From positions 1 to 64,000 of the forward strand of contig NZ_BMRZ01000017.1 of assembly GCF_014648895.1 (NCBI RefSeq): DNA of 64,000 nt, read 5' to 3'. A model generated the notes under the pieces. The model did not search any database, was not told the DNA's origin, and saw only the letters and a list, made by a program, of their open reading frames with translations. Origin of the DNA: Streptomyces tanashiensis. GTDB lineage: Bacteria > Actinomycetota > Actinomycetes > Streptomycetales > Streptomycetaceae. Made by a program: the position numbers and the translations under genes. Below are positions 1-8,318 of the stretch, piece after piece. How positions within the stretch are numbered: position 1 is the first letter of the stretch; each line of letters starts with the position of its first letter.

Positions 1-266
1 TCGAGGGTCTCCATCACCGTGTTCAGGTCGGCGGCGAAGGTGTCGTAGTCGTAGCCGGTGGTCGGCTGCGAGGACTGCCCGAAGCCGCGGCGGTCGTACG
101 TGATCACGCGGTAGCCGGCGCCGAGCAGCGCGGCGCTCTGGCGCTCCCAGGAGTGGCCGTCGAGCGGGAAGCCGTGGATGAGGACCACGGGCTGCCCGGC
201 GCCCTGGTCCTCGAAGTACAGCTCGATGGGGGTGGTGTTCTCCTGGCCCACGGTGATGTACGGCAT
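1..266 (-). CDS. alpha/beta hydrolase, non-heme chloroperoxidase type (C-terminus cut by window edge)
   Basis: Only the first 88 codons are present; the gene runs off the left edge. The N-terminus reads MPYITVGQENTTPIELYFED and continues with the oxyanion-hole region VVLIHGFPLDGHSWE and the strand YDRRGFGQS. This is the usual start of the cofactor-free chloroperoxidase/esterase group of alpha/beta hydrolases. The nucleophile elbow lies outside the window. The ATG at 264-266 has a GAGGGA ribosome site just upstream. Substrate cannot be told. Confidence 0.85.
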   Translation of the reverse strand, partial: MPYITVGQENTTPIELYFEDQGAGQPVVLIHGFPLDGHSWERQSAALLGAGYRVITYDRRGFGQSSQPTTGYDYDTFAADLNTVMETL

Positions 267-398
267 GGGGGTTCCCTCGTTTCGGGTGGACGGGTCCGCG
301 CGTCGGAGCGGCGGGGTGTGCCCGTCACGCTAGGACCGGTCCCGCACCTCGCGTTGTCGTCCCGCGCACCACACCTTGCACGGGGGTGCAGAGGTCGA

Positions 399-3155
399 TC
401 AGTCGCCGGTGACCGTTCCGGCGTCGTCCTCCGCGAGGACGATCCGGGCCAGGTGGACCCGGGAGCGCACCGCGAGCTTGCGGAAGATCGACGCGAGATG
501 GGTGTTGACCGTGTGCGGGGAGACGACGAGGGCCTCCGCTGCCGAGCGGTTGGTGTGGCCCGCGGCGATGAGCCGGGCCACCTTGCGTTCCGAGGCCGTG
601 AGCGCGTCCCAGCCCTGGTCGGTGCGCGGCCTGAGGCGTCCGGCACGCTTGCCCGGGCGGCGTGTGGCCCGTTCCAGATCGGCCCGGACCCGGTCGGCCT
701 CGGCGTCGGCCCCGGCCTGGACGTAGAGGTCGTGTGCCCTGGTCAGGGCAGGTGTCGCGGCGGCGTCGCCCGAGGTCAGCAGTGCGCGCCCGAGGTCGGC
801 GGACGCGGCGGCGAGGGCCAGGGGCCGGGGGCCGGTGAGGAGGATGCCCACCGCCCGCTCCAGAAGTTCGTGGTCGGCGTTCACGAGGGCGGTCGCGTGG
901 GCGGCCGTCCCCCGGGCGGTCGGCACGGTGGGGTTGCGCACGGCGTGTTCGGCGGCCTGGGCCGCGAGGTCCTCGGCCAGCTTCCGGTCCCCGCCGCGCA
1001 GGGCGATGTGCACGGCCTGGACGACATGCGGGCGCAGGAGCCGCCACCGGCGGAAGGGGTGGTCCCGCTGCACGGACCGGACGAGTTCCGCCGCTGCCGC
1101 GTGGTCGCCGTCGGCGTCGGCGACGACGGCCTCGAAGAACCGGTGCGTGGCGTGGTTGCCCGTGTTCGGCCGGTCGGCCACGGTCGCCCGCACGACGTCC
1201 AGGTGTTCGCGCACGGCGTCGCGGTCGCCGCGCAGCATCGCGAGGAGGCCGCGGTTGACGCGGAGGTTGACCAGGTTGCCGGGCACATGGAGGTCCGCTT
1301 CGAGACGCTCGGCGGTGACGAAGTCGGCGTCCGCGTCGTCGAGTCGGCCGAGCCCCATGTTCAGGGTTCCCTGGGTCCAGATGAGCATGGCGGGGCGCAG
1401 GGGGACGTCGCCCGCCGTCCGGAGCAGTCGCCGTACGGCGTCGAAGTCGTCCATGTGGATCAGGGCGACGGCCTCCTCGGGGAGGAAGGCCGAGTCGAAG
1501 ACGCTCAGTGCCGTGTGGTGTTCGAGGGCGGCGGCGCAGTCGCCCGCGTTGAGCGCGATCTCGCCGAGACCCCACAGAGCGAGGACGCGGGCCTCCCGGT
1601 CACCGGCCCGCTCCGCCTCGGCGAGCGCCCGTTCGCCGGTCTCGCGAGCGGCCCCGAGGTCGCTCCCGCGGGACCGGGCCAGGGCCTGCCGGGCGGTCAG
1701 CCGGGCCCGGATCGCCGGGTCGGTGACGGCTGCCAGCGCCGTCGTCGTGCGGCGGGTCAGCTCGTGGACGTCGTCGAGGTGCCACAGCGTGTCGCCGAGT
1801 ACGCACTGCAGCCGGGCGAAGACGTCCAGGGGCGGTTGTCGGGCGAGCAGCGCGTCGCCGGTGTCCCGTGCCTGCGTGTACCGGCCCGCGCGGGTCAGCG
1901 CGACGATGGCCCGTGTTCCCACGTCGTACGCCATGGGAGCACGGGGCGGTACGAGTTCCAGGGCCCGTACGGCCAGATCGGCGGCGAGGTCGGGCATCAC
2001 GGCGATCACGTCCTCGGCGGCTGTGCCGAGCAGTCCGATCGCCTCCATGTCGCCGGGTTCGGCGCTCTTCAGCAGATGCGGGACCGCGTCGGCGGAGCTC
2101 CGGCCCGCCGCGACGAGACGGCTCGCGGCCTCCCGGTGCAGTGCCCGGCGTACGGAGGGGGCGAGGTCGGCGTACACCGCCTGGCGGAGCAGGTCGTGGC
2201 GGAACAGGAGGCGTTCGCCGTCGTCGTGGAGGAGGGCGGCCGCGATCGCCTCGTCCACTTCGGCGCTGAGTCCGGAGGCGGAACGGCCGCACAGGGCGGC
2301 GGCGTCGGCGAGCGAGAACGCGCGGCCGAGGACCGAGCCGATCCGCAGGAAGTGCAGGGTGTCCGGCCGGAGGTCGGCCAGTCGGCCGCGCACGCCGAGG
2401 ACCAGCCGCTCGGGCGGCTCCGGCCCGTCCGCGCCCGTCGCCGTGATGCCCGAGAGCATCTCGGCCGCGAGGAAGGGGTTGCCGCCCGCCCCGTCGAGAA
2501 GCTCCCCGACCCGCGCCGGCACGTCCCCGCCGAGGACGTCCCGTGCCAGTTCGGCCAGGGCCGTCTCGGACAGCGGCCGCAGAGGGAGGGTCGTCGTCAG
2601 CGGCCCCTGCCCGTAGAGCTCCGGGTCCTCCCTGCTCGTGAGCAGCCAGAGGACCGGGGAGCTGAGCAGCCGTGCCGGCAGGACGCTCAGGGCGAACCGG
2701 CTGAGCGGGTCGGCCCATTGGACGTCGTCGACCGCGATCAGTACGGGCCTGCCCGCCGAGCGCTCCTCGATCAGCTGGGCGAGCCGTTCGACGAGCCAGA
2801 TGCGCTGGTCGTGGTGGCCGGCGAGGTCCGCGAGGTCCGTGCCGGAGAGCAGCGGCGGGTCACCGTGCAGGAGGCCGGAGGCCAGCGAGGCGAGCGGCGC
2901 CAGTTCGTGCAGTTCCTCGGCCCGTCCATGGCTGACGAGGAATCCGTGGGCCCGCGCACGCGAGACGGCCTCCTGGAGCAGCGCGGTCTTCCCGATCCCG
3001 GGCTCGCCCAGGAGGAGCGCGATCGCTCCTCCCTCGCCGCCGCGCACCGTCTCGGCCAGGGCGCGCAGCCGATCCAGTTCGGCTTCGCGGCCCCGCAGCC
3101 CGGGCCTGCTCAGCTCCGTCGCCGTGCCCTCTTCCTCGGGCCGGTCGGGGCTCAT
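399..3155 (-). CDS. LuxR-family (LAL-type) ATPase transcriptional regulator
   Basis: This 918-residue protein has an N-terminal AAA-type ATPase with a Walker A motif GEPGIGKT at residues 50-57 and a VLIAVDDVQWADP Walker B segment. A long helical TPR-like middle follows, then a C-terminal LuxR helix-turn-helix in about the last 70 residues (LTASERKVARLIAAGHTNRSAAEALVVSPHTVNTH is read as two overlapping parts of the motif). That is the architecture of LAL regulators, often activators of sugar or secondary-metabolite genes. The start ATG overlaps the stop of the upstream sugar permease in an ATGA, so it is translated as the last gene of the importer operon. It probably controls that importer or carbon use linked to it. 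Confidence 0.9.
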   Translation of the reverse strand: MSPDRPEEEGTATELSRPGLRGREAELDRLRALAETVRGGEGGAIALLLGEPGIGKTALLQEAVSRARAHGFLVSHGRAEELHELAPLASLASGLLHGDPPLLSGTDLADLAGHHDQRIWLVERLAQLIEERSAGRPVLIAVDDVQWADPLSRFALSVLPARLLSSPVLWLLTSREDPELYGQGPLTTTLPLRPLSETALAELARDVLGGDVPARVGELLDGAGGNPFLAAEMLSGITATGADGPEPPERLVLGVRGRLADLRPDTLHFLRIGSVLGRAFSLADAAALCGRSASGLSAEVDEAIAAALLHDDGERLLFRHDLLRQAVYADLAPSVRRALHREAASRLVAAGRSSADAVPHLLKSAEPGDMEAIGLLGTAAEDVIAVMPDLAADLAVRALELVPPRAPMAYDVGTRAIVALTRAGRYTQARDTGDALLARQPPLDVFARLQCVLGDTLWHLDDVHELTRRTTTALAAVTDPAIRARLTARQALARSRGSDLGAARETGERALAEAERAGDREARVLALWGLGEIALNAGDCAAALEHHTALSVFDSAFLPEEAVALIHMDDFDAVRRLLRTAGDVPLRPAMLIWTQGTLNMGLGRLDDADADFVTAERLEADLHVPGNLVNLRVNRGLLAMLRGDRDAVREHLDVVRATVADRPNTGNHATHRFFEAVVADADGDHAAAAELVRSVQRDHPFRRWRLLRPHVVQAVHIALRGGDRKLAEDLAAQAAEHAVRNPTVPTARGTAAHATALVNADHELLERAVGILLTGPRPLALAAASADLGRALLTSGDAAATPALTRAHDLYVQAGADAEADRVRADLERATRRPGKRAGRLRPRTDQGWDALTASERKVARLIAAGHTNRSAAEALVVSPHTVNTHLASIFRKLAVRSRVHLARIVLAEDDAGTVTGD

Positions 3156-4039
3156 CCCTTGACCGATCCGGCGAGCAGTCCCCGTGCGAAGTGCCGCCGG
3201 AGGGAGAAGAAGACGAGCAGCGGGACGAGCGCCGCCACGAAGGCTCCCGCGGTGAGTCGCTGCCACTCGTTGCCGTAGGTCCCGGCCATGCTCGCCAGTC
3301 GGACCGTCATGGGCGCGGTCTCGGCCGTTCCGCCCGACAGTGTCAGGGCCACGAGGAGGTCGTTCCACACCCAGATGAACTGGATGACGGCGAAGCCGAC
3401 CAGCGCCGGGCGGGCCTGCGGCAGGACGATCCGGAGCAGCAGCGTCCCGTGCGACGCGCCGTCGACGCGGGCGGCCTCGATCAGGTCCCGGGGCAGCCCG
3501 GCCAGGAAGTTGTGCAGGAGGAACACCGCGAACGGCAGCGCGAAGGCCGTGTGGGCGAACCAGACCTGGCCGAACCGCGCGGGACCGGTGAGGTGCCACG
3601 CGGGCAGGAACAGCCAGCCCTGGGAGAAGAGCTTCAGGAGCGGGACGAGTGCCATCTGGAGCGGCACGGCCTGGAGCGCGAAGATGCCGACGACGAGCGC
3701 GTCGCGCCCCCTGAAGTCGATCCAGGCCAGGGCGTACGCCGCGAGGAAGGCCAGGACGAGCGGGAACAGCACCGAGGGAACGGTGATGACGACGGAGTTG
3801 ACGAAGTACTCCGCGAGCCGCCCCGCCCCGTTCCCGCCGCCGGAGAGCACATCGCCGTAGTTGTCGAGCGTGAGGTGCGGCGTACCGAACAGGGTCCACC
3901 AGCCCGTCGTCCTGATCTCGTCCTCGGGACGGAACGAGGAGAGCAGGACACCGAGGGTCGGCGTCGTCCAGAGGACCGCGATCACCACGGCGACCCCTGT
4001 GAAGGCGCGGGAGGTCAGACGCTCCCGGACGCCGTTCAC
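3152..4039 (-). CDS. carbohydrate ABC transporter permease (MalG type)
   Basis: The 295-residue membrane protein has about six hydrophobic segments and the EAA loop LIEAARVDGASHGTLLLRIV, which docks the ATPase. It is the second permease of a CUT1 sugar importer. The GTG start at 4037-4039 overlaps the stop of the first permease (GTGA), and its own stop overlaps the LuxR start, so three reading frames are chained. No ATPase gene is nearby; CUT1 importers in Streptomyces often share the MsiK ATPase encoded elsewhere, which is likely here. Confidence 0.92.
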   Translation of the reverse strand: MNGVRERLTSRAFTGVAVVIAVLWTTPTLGVLLSSFRPEDEIRTTGWWTLFGTPHLTLDNYGDVLSGGGNGAGRLAEYFVNSVVITVPSVLFPLVLAFLAAYALAWIDFRGRDALVVGIFALQAVPLQMALVPLLKLFSQGWLFLPAWHLTGPARFGQVWFAHTAFALPFAVFLLHNFLAGLPRDLIEAARVDGASHGTLLLRIVLPQARPALVGFAVIQFIWVWNDLLVALTLSGGTAETAPMTVRLASMAGTYGNEWQRLTAGAFVAALVPLLVFFSLRRHFARGLLAGSVKG

Positions 4040-5001
4040 CCCGTCCTCCGCTGCGCCCGGACCTGGTGGGCCACGAAGGGGGTGACGAGGAGGAAGAGGA
4101 GCACGGCGAGCGCCGCGCCGCGGCCCGTCTCGCCGTAGCGGAAGGCCTGGTCGTACATCTCGTGGGCGAGGACGCCCGTGTCGAACTGTCCGCCGGTCGT
4201 GGTCTTGACGATGTCGAAGGCCTTGAAGGTGCCGATCCCCTGGGCGAGGAGCACGACGAGCAGCGTGGGCCTGATCGACGGCAGGGTGATCCGCCGGAAG
4301 ATCTGCCGGGGGGACGCGCCGTCGAGCCGGGCGGCCTCGGTCAGCTCCGCGGGTACGGCCCTGATCGCGGCGGCCAGCAGGACGGCCGCGAAGCCCGCCT
4401 GCGTCCACACCATCGCCACGATGAGGAACAGGACGTTCCAGGGGGAGTCCACGAGCCACTGCCTCGGTTCGCCGCCGAGCGCGACGACGAACTGGTTCAG
4501 CAGCCCGATCTGCCCGGCTTCCGCGGGACGGTAGGCGTAGACGAACTTCCAGACGACACCCGCGCCGACGAAGGAGATCGCCATCGGCGTCAGGACGAGG
4601 GACAGCGCGAACGCTCTGAACCGCGACCGTGCGACGGCCGCCGCGTAGAGCAGACCGACCGCGGTCGACGCCGGCGGCACGAGGACCACCCACGCCAGGG
4701 TGTTGCGCAGCGCCACCAGCGCCCGGTGGTCGGTGAACATCCACACGTAGTTGTCGAGGCCGGCCCATGTGCCGCCCCCGCCGTCGGTGAACGACAGCGC
4801 CAGAGTGCGCAGACCGGGCAGGACGAGACCGACCGCGAGCAGCAGCAGCGCGGGGGCCAGCAGGATCAGGGCCGCGGCCCTCCTCCGCACCGGCCCCCGG
4901 TGCAGTGCGAGCAGGATCAGGGCGACCACCGCCGCGAAGGCGGCGACACCCTGGAACAGGTACAGCAGCTTGGGCTGCTGGGCGACGGCGTCGAACGACA
5001 T
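4036..5001 (-). CDS. carbohydrate ABC transporter permease (MalF type)
   Basis: A 321-residue inner-membrane permease with the EAA loop LTEAARLDGASPRQIFRRIT in its C-terminal third. The N-terminus carries two extra hydrophobic segments (about residues 18-37 and 49-70) before the core, as in MalF-like subunits. Its ATG overlaps the TGA of the binding-protein gene by one base (TGATG). It pairs with the downstream permease to form the channel of a sugar importer; the sugar is unknown. Confidence 0.92.
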   Translation of the reverse strand: MSFDAVAQQPKLLYLFQGVAAFAAVVALILLALHRGPVRRRAAALILLAPALLLLAVGLVLPGLRTLALSFTDGGGGTWAGLDNYVWMFTDHRALVALRNTLAWVVLVPPASTAVGLLYAAAVARSRFRAFALSLVLTPMAISFVGAGVVWKFVYAYRPAEAGQIGLLNQFVVALGGEPRQWLVDSPWNVLFLIVAMVWTQAGFAAVLLAAAIRAVPAELTEAARLDGASPRQIFRRITLPSIRPTLLVVLLAQGIGTFKAFDIVKTTTGGQFDTGVLAHEMYDQAFRYGETGRGAALAVLLFLLVTPFVAHQVRAQRRTG

Positions 5002-6332
5002 CAGTGGCTCGGCCAGGACCGTTCGACGGACTCGGCGACCTGCCGGGTGCTCGCGCCGCCGATCCAGTCGACGGCCCCCTTCCAGAACGTCCCGGCGCCG
5101 ACCGACGCCGGCATCAGGTCCGAACCGTCGAACCTGAACTGTGTCCGGGGGTCCTGGAGCAGCTGGATCGAGAGCCGGTCGACGGGGGTCGCGGCGTTCT
5201 CCGGATCCACGCCCCTGTGCGCCGAGACGAACGGGCCCTTCTTCATCCGCGCGTTCGCGAAGTCCGCGGAGGCCAGGTACTCCTGGAACGCCCGCACCTC
5301 GGGACGGTCGGCGAACGCCGCGGTGAAGACCCCGCCGCCCAGTACAGGGCGGCTTGCCGGGTCGGCCCCTGGCAGGAGGAAGGCGTAGACGTCCTTGTCC
5401 GGTCCGATCTCGGTGCCCTTCGGCCACATGTCGGCGTAGAACGAGGCCTGGCGGTGCATCGCGCAGTCGCCGGAGAGGACCGGTGTGCCGGCCTCCTGGA
5501 AGGAGATCGATGCCATCGACCGGGCCGGACCGAAACCGCCGTTGGCGTACCGGTCGTTCTTGAGGATGGACCCCACGGTGTCCATGGCCTTGATCACACG
5601 GGGGTCGTCGAACGGGATCTCGTGGGCGACCCACTGGTCGTAGACGTGCGCGCCCTGCTGGCGGAGCAGGACGTCCTCGATCCAGTCCGTCACGGGCCAG
5701 CCGGTGGCCTCGGCGGACTCGATGCCCGCGCACCACGGCCTGACGCCCGACGACGCGACCTTCTCGGTCACGGCCGTCAGCTCGGTCCATGTGCGGGGAA
5801 CGCTCAGGCCCCGGTCGCGGAAGAACTTCGGGGAGTACCAGACGAACGACTTCACGTTCGCGACGAGTGGCGTGCCGTAGAGGGTGCCGTCCACGGTCGC
5901 GTAGCTGTTCCAGTCCGCCGACCAGCCCTGCTTGGCGAGGGCCGCGACCCCGGCGCTCACGGGCTTCAGTCTCCCTGTCCGCGCGAAGCGCTCCAGAAGA
6001 CCGGGCTGGGGGAAGAAGGCGAGGTCGGGCGCGTGCCCGCCGTCGACCCGGACCTGGATCTGCGCCTCGAACTCCCCGTCCCCCTCGTACTGGACGTCGA
6101 TTCCCGTGCAGTCCGCGAAGTCCGCCCAGGTCTCTTCGAACAGATCGGCCTCCCGGTCCCGGTTCTCCGCGTAGACGGTGACCTCGGTGCCGGGGTGCTT
6201 GCCGTACCGGGCGTACGGTGCGCAGTCCGCGGTGGTGTGCGAGCGCGAACCGCCGTCCTGCGGGGTGGCGCAGGCGGTGGCGGTGACGGCGAGGGTGATG
6301 ACGGCGAGCGCGAGCCTCGCGCCGAACCTCAT
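5001..6332 (-). CDS. sugar ABC transporter substrate-binding lipoprotein
   Basis: The 443-residue protein begins with a basic N-terminus, a hydrophobic stretch and a cysteine at about residue 21 (VTATAC), which looks like a slightly atypical lipobox. The body has the family-1 binding protein pattern, with segments such as APDLAFFPQPGLLERFARTGRL and TWTELTAVTEK. The ATG at 6330-6332 was chosen over one ten codons upstream because GGAGGAAG lies eight bases before it. First gene of the importer operon, with a candidate operator upstream at 6396-6421. Confidence 0.9.
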   Translation of the reverse strand: MRFGARLALAVITLAVTATACATPQDGGSRSHTTADCAPYARYGKHPGTEVTVYAENRDREADLFEETWADFADCTGIDVQYEGDGEFEAQIQVRVDGGHAPDLAFFPQPGLLERFARTGRLKPVSAGVAALAKQGWSADWNSYATVDGTLYGTPLVANVKSFVWYSPKFFRDRGLSVPRTWTELTAVTEKVASSGVRPWCAGIESAEATGWPVTDWIEDVLLRQQGAHVYDQWVAHEIPFDDPRVIKAMDTVGSILKNDRYANGGFGPARSMASISFQEAGTPVLSGDCAMHRQASFYADMWPKGTEIGPDKDVYAFLLPGADPASRPVLGGGVFTAAFADRPEVRAFQEYLASADFANARMKKGPFVSAHRGVDPENAATPVDRLSIQLLQDPRTQFRFDGSDLMPASVGAGTFWKGAVDWIGGASTRQVAESVERSWPSH

Positions 6333-6395
6333 GGGTGTGCTTCCTCCGATCGCCCGCCGCATGTTCTCGGCGGGCGTTTCGGAAAGCTACAGCGT

Positions 6396-6421
6396 TCGAA
6401 CGACAGAGACCAATCGTTCGA
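6396..6421. promoter_or_regulatory. inverted repeat, candidate operator of the sugar importer operon
   Basis: Two perfect 8-base arms, TCGAACGA and TCGTTCGA, are separated by ten bases. The left arm lies inside a self-complementary CGTTCGAACG. The repeat sits 64 bases before the binding-protein start and 26 bases past the end of the upstream hydrolase gene. Position and symmetry suit a repressor or the LAL regulator. A hairpin terminator for the upstream gene is possible but the stem is short. Confidence 0.5.
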
Positions 6422-6447
6422 TGTTCAAGCGTCGGATCGGGGTGGGA

Positions 6448-7173
6448 TCAGTGCCCCGTGGACCGGGCCGCGTCCATGATCAGCTCCGCCACGGCCTTGG
6501 GCTGGGCCAGCATGACCAGGTGCGAGGAGTCGACCTCGACGGTGGTCATGCCGGCCCGCCGGTAGCCGAAACGCTCCACGTCGGGGTTGATCGTGCGGTC
6601 GGCGGAGGCCACCAGGCCCCACGAGGGCTTGGTCTTCCACGCCGCGACCGGCGCCGCCTCCGAGAAGGCCCGCGCGGCCAGGGGGCGCTGGGAGACGGCG
6701 AGCACCGCGGCGAGGTCGGGGTCGACGTCAGCCGCGAACAGGGCGGGGAACCGGTCGATCGCCACCGAGACGTCGGTGCCGGTCTCGCTGGAGCCGGCCA
6801 CCGGGAACGGGGTGTGGACGAGCGCGTCGGCGAGACCGGAGTCGGGGAAGCGGCCCTGCAGTTCGCCCAGGCTCTCGCCCTCCTCGAGCGCGTATGCCGC
6901 GAGGTACACCAGGGCGCGGACGTTGTCCTCCGTACCGGCGAGGGTGATGACGGCGCCGCCGTAGGAGTGCCCCACCAGGATCACGGGGCCTTCGACGGCA
7001 CGGACCACGGAGGCGATGTACGCGGCGTCGTCGACGAGGCTGCGGTTGGGCACCGCCGGGGCTATCACCTCCAGGCCGGCGGCGGTCAGCTCGGGGATGA
7101 CGCGGGCGAAGCCGGAGGCGTCGGCGAAGGCGCCGTGGACCAGGACGACGGTGGGGCGGGCGTGTCGCGCCAT
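6448..7173 (-). CDS. alpha/beta hydrolase, cytoplasmic
   Basis: The 241-residue protein has the N-terminal VVLVHGAFADASGFARVI strand-turn and the nucleophile elbow GHSYGG, both typical of small esterases in the plant salicylate-esterase/EstC-like group. There is no signal peptide. The ATG at 7171-7173 follows a GAGGAG site; an in-frame start 17 codons upstream lacks one. It is clearly paralogous to the exported hydrolase at 11195-12016, sharing the HGAFADAS and VGHSYGGAVI blocks. Natural substrate unknown. Confidence 0.88.
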   Translation of the reverse strand: MARHARPTVVLVHGAFADASGFARVIPELTAAGLEVIAPAVPNRSLVDDAAYIASVVRAVEGPVILVGHSYGGAVITLAGTEDNVRALVYLAAYALEEGESLGELQGRFPDSGLADALVHTPFPVAGSSETGTDVSVAIDRFPALFAADVDPDLAAVLAVSQRPLAARAFSEAAPVAAWKTKPSWGLVASADRTINPDVERFGYRRAGMTTVEVDSSHLVMLAQPKAVAELIMDAARSTGH

Positions 7174-7220
7174 GAAGGAACTCCTCGGAGTATGGACGGG
7201 GAAGGCGGGGGTGGGGTGGT

Positions 7221-7535
7221 TCACAGGCCGAAGCGGGGGCGGCGCGCCTCGGGCACCAGGTCGGCGTACTCGGGGTGCTTGCCGATCCAGCCCCGGATGA
7301 AGGGGCAGTACGGCAGGACGCGCAGCCCGCGGACCCGGGCGTCGTCGAGGGCGCCGCGGGCGAGCAGGCCGCCCAGGCCGCGGCCGGCGAACCGGGGATC
7401 GGTCTCGGTGTGGATGAAGGCGATCTCGCCGTCCGAGAGGTGGTACTCGGCGAAGCCCGCGGTCTCGGTGCCGTCGTCGCCGGCGAGGATCTCGTACCGG
7501 GACTTCTCGGGCCGGTCGGTCACTCGGGGTTCCAT
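7221..7535 (-). CDS. GNAT-like N-acetyltransferase, YidJ/GCN5-related small type
   Basis: A 104-residue protein with the acetyl-CoA pyrophosphate-loop pattern RFAGRGLGGLLARGALDDAR and the tail LPYCPFIRGWIGKHPEYADLV, which is diagnostic of the short stand-alone GNAT family (PF14542 type). These proteins are of poorly known function. ATG with a GGAG site; 48 bases before the next hydrolase gene on the same strand. Confidence 0.85.
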   Translation of the reverse strand: MEPRVTDRPEKSRYEILAGDDGTETAGFAEYHLSDGEIAFIHTETDPRFAGRGLGGLLARGALDDARVRGLRVLPYCPFIRGWIGKHPEYADLVPEARRPRFGL

Positions 7536-7579
7536 GGGTGCTCCTGTGCGGTCGTGTGTGACGGGGGCGGTGGCTGCGG

Positions 7580-8305
7580 TCAGAGGGTGCGGCGGACGCC
7601 CGCCTGGCGTTCCAGGTTGCGGAGCTGGACGGCGAGGTCGCCTTCGACGGCGAGGTGGGCGGGGCCGCTGCGGCCGATGGGCAGGACCTGCTCGCTGCGC
7701 ATGTCCTCGAGCATCAGGGCGAACGCCGTGTACATCGCGACGACCGCCACCAGCAGGCCGAGCGCCCCGGACGTGCGCGTCAGCCATTCGGCGCCGGTGA
7801 CGCCCGCGAGGCCGGTGGCCGCCCAGCGGGGCAGGGACACCGCGAGGACGAGCCACAGCGCCCGCTTGGGCCCGGTCACGGCGGTCATCAGCGCTCCGAA
7901 GCAGAGGAGTGCCAGGTTGAAGACGCCGAGGACCTTCAGGCCGTCGGCCGCGCCGCTGAGCATGATGAGCGAGTAGGGCAACCAGCTGCCGGCGAACACC
8001 GCCATCAGGGTCGCCGCGATCACGTCACGGGCGCCGAAGGCCAGGAAGCTGACCAGGAGTTGGAGGACGAAGGCGGGCAGCACGGTGTAGGCGACGGCGG
8101 CCCGGGCCTCCTCCCCGAGGATCCCGAGCTGGAGGCATCCCGTCATCACGGACGCGATGGCGATCGTGAAGAAGCCGAGCGGCATGGGTGAGGCGATGGG
8201 GCGCAGGTTGATCCGTGTCATCGACCGGAGGTCCGGCTCGAAACGGCGTCCGGGCGGGGCGTCCGGGGCGTCGTCTCCGTCGGCGACCGGGGCGGCTGTA
8301 CTCAT
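7580..8305 (-). CDS. GPR1/FUN34/YaaH-type membrane protein
   Basis: A 241-residue protein with a soluble N-terminus of about 35 residues and then roughly six hydrophobic helices. The block NLRPIASPMPLGFFTIAIAS resembles the NPAPLGL signature of the acetate/succinate transporter family YaaH (SatP). A C-terminal tail of about 40 residues is hydrophilic. It lies 13 bases from the amidohydrolase gene and may export or import a small acid made there. Family assignment is moderately sure. Confidence 0.7.
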   Translation of the reverse strand: MSTAAPVADGDDAPDAPPGRRFEPDLRSMTRINLRPIASPMPLGFFTIAIASVMTGCLQLGILGEEARAAVAYTVLPAFVLQLLVSFLAFGARDVIAATLMAVFAGSWLPYSLIMLSGAADGLKVLGVFNLALLCFGALMTAVTGPKRALWLVLAVSLPRWAATGLAGVTGAEWLTRTSGALGLLVAVVAMYTAFALMLEDMRSEQVLPIGRSGPAHLAVEGDLAVQLRNLERQAGVRRTL

Positions 8306-8318
8306 CGTGTGGTCTCTT

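Noticed and set aside
153..3278. Plus-strand open frame of more than 1000 codons
   Set aside because: It mirrors the LuxR-type regulator on the other strand; the translation is low-complexity G/R/V-rich with no domain, as expected for an antisense frame in high-GC DNA.
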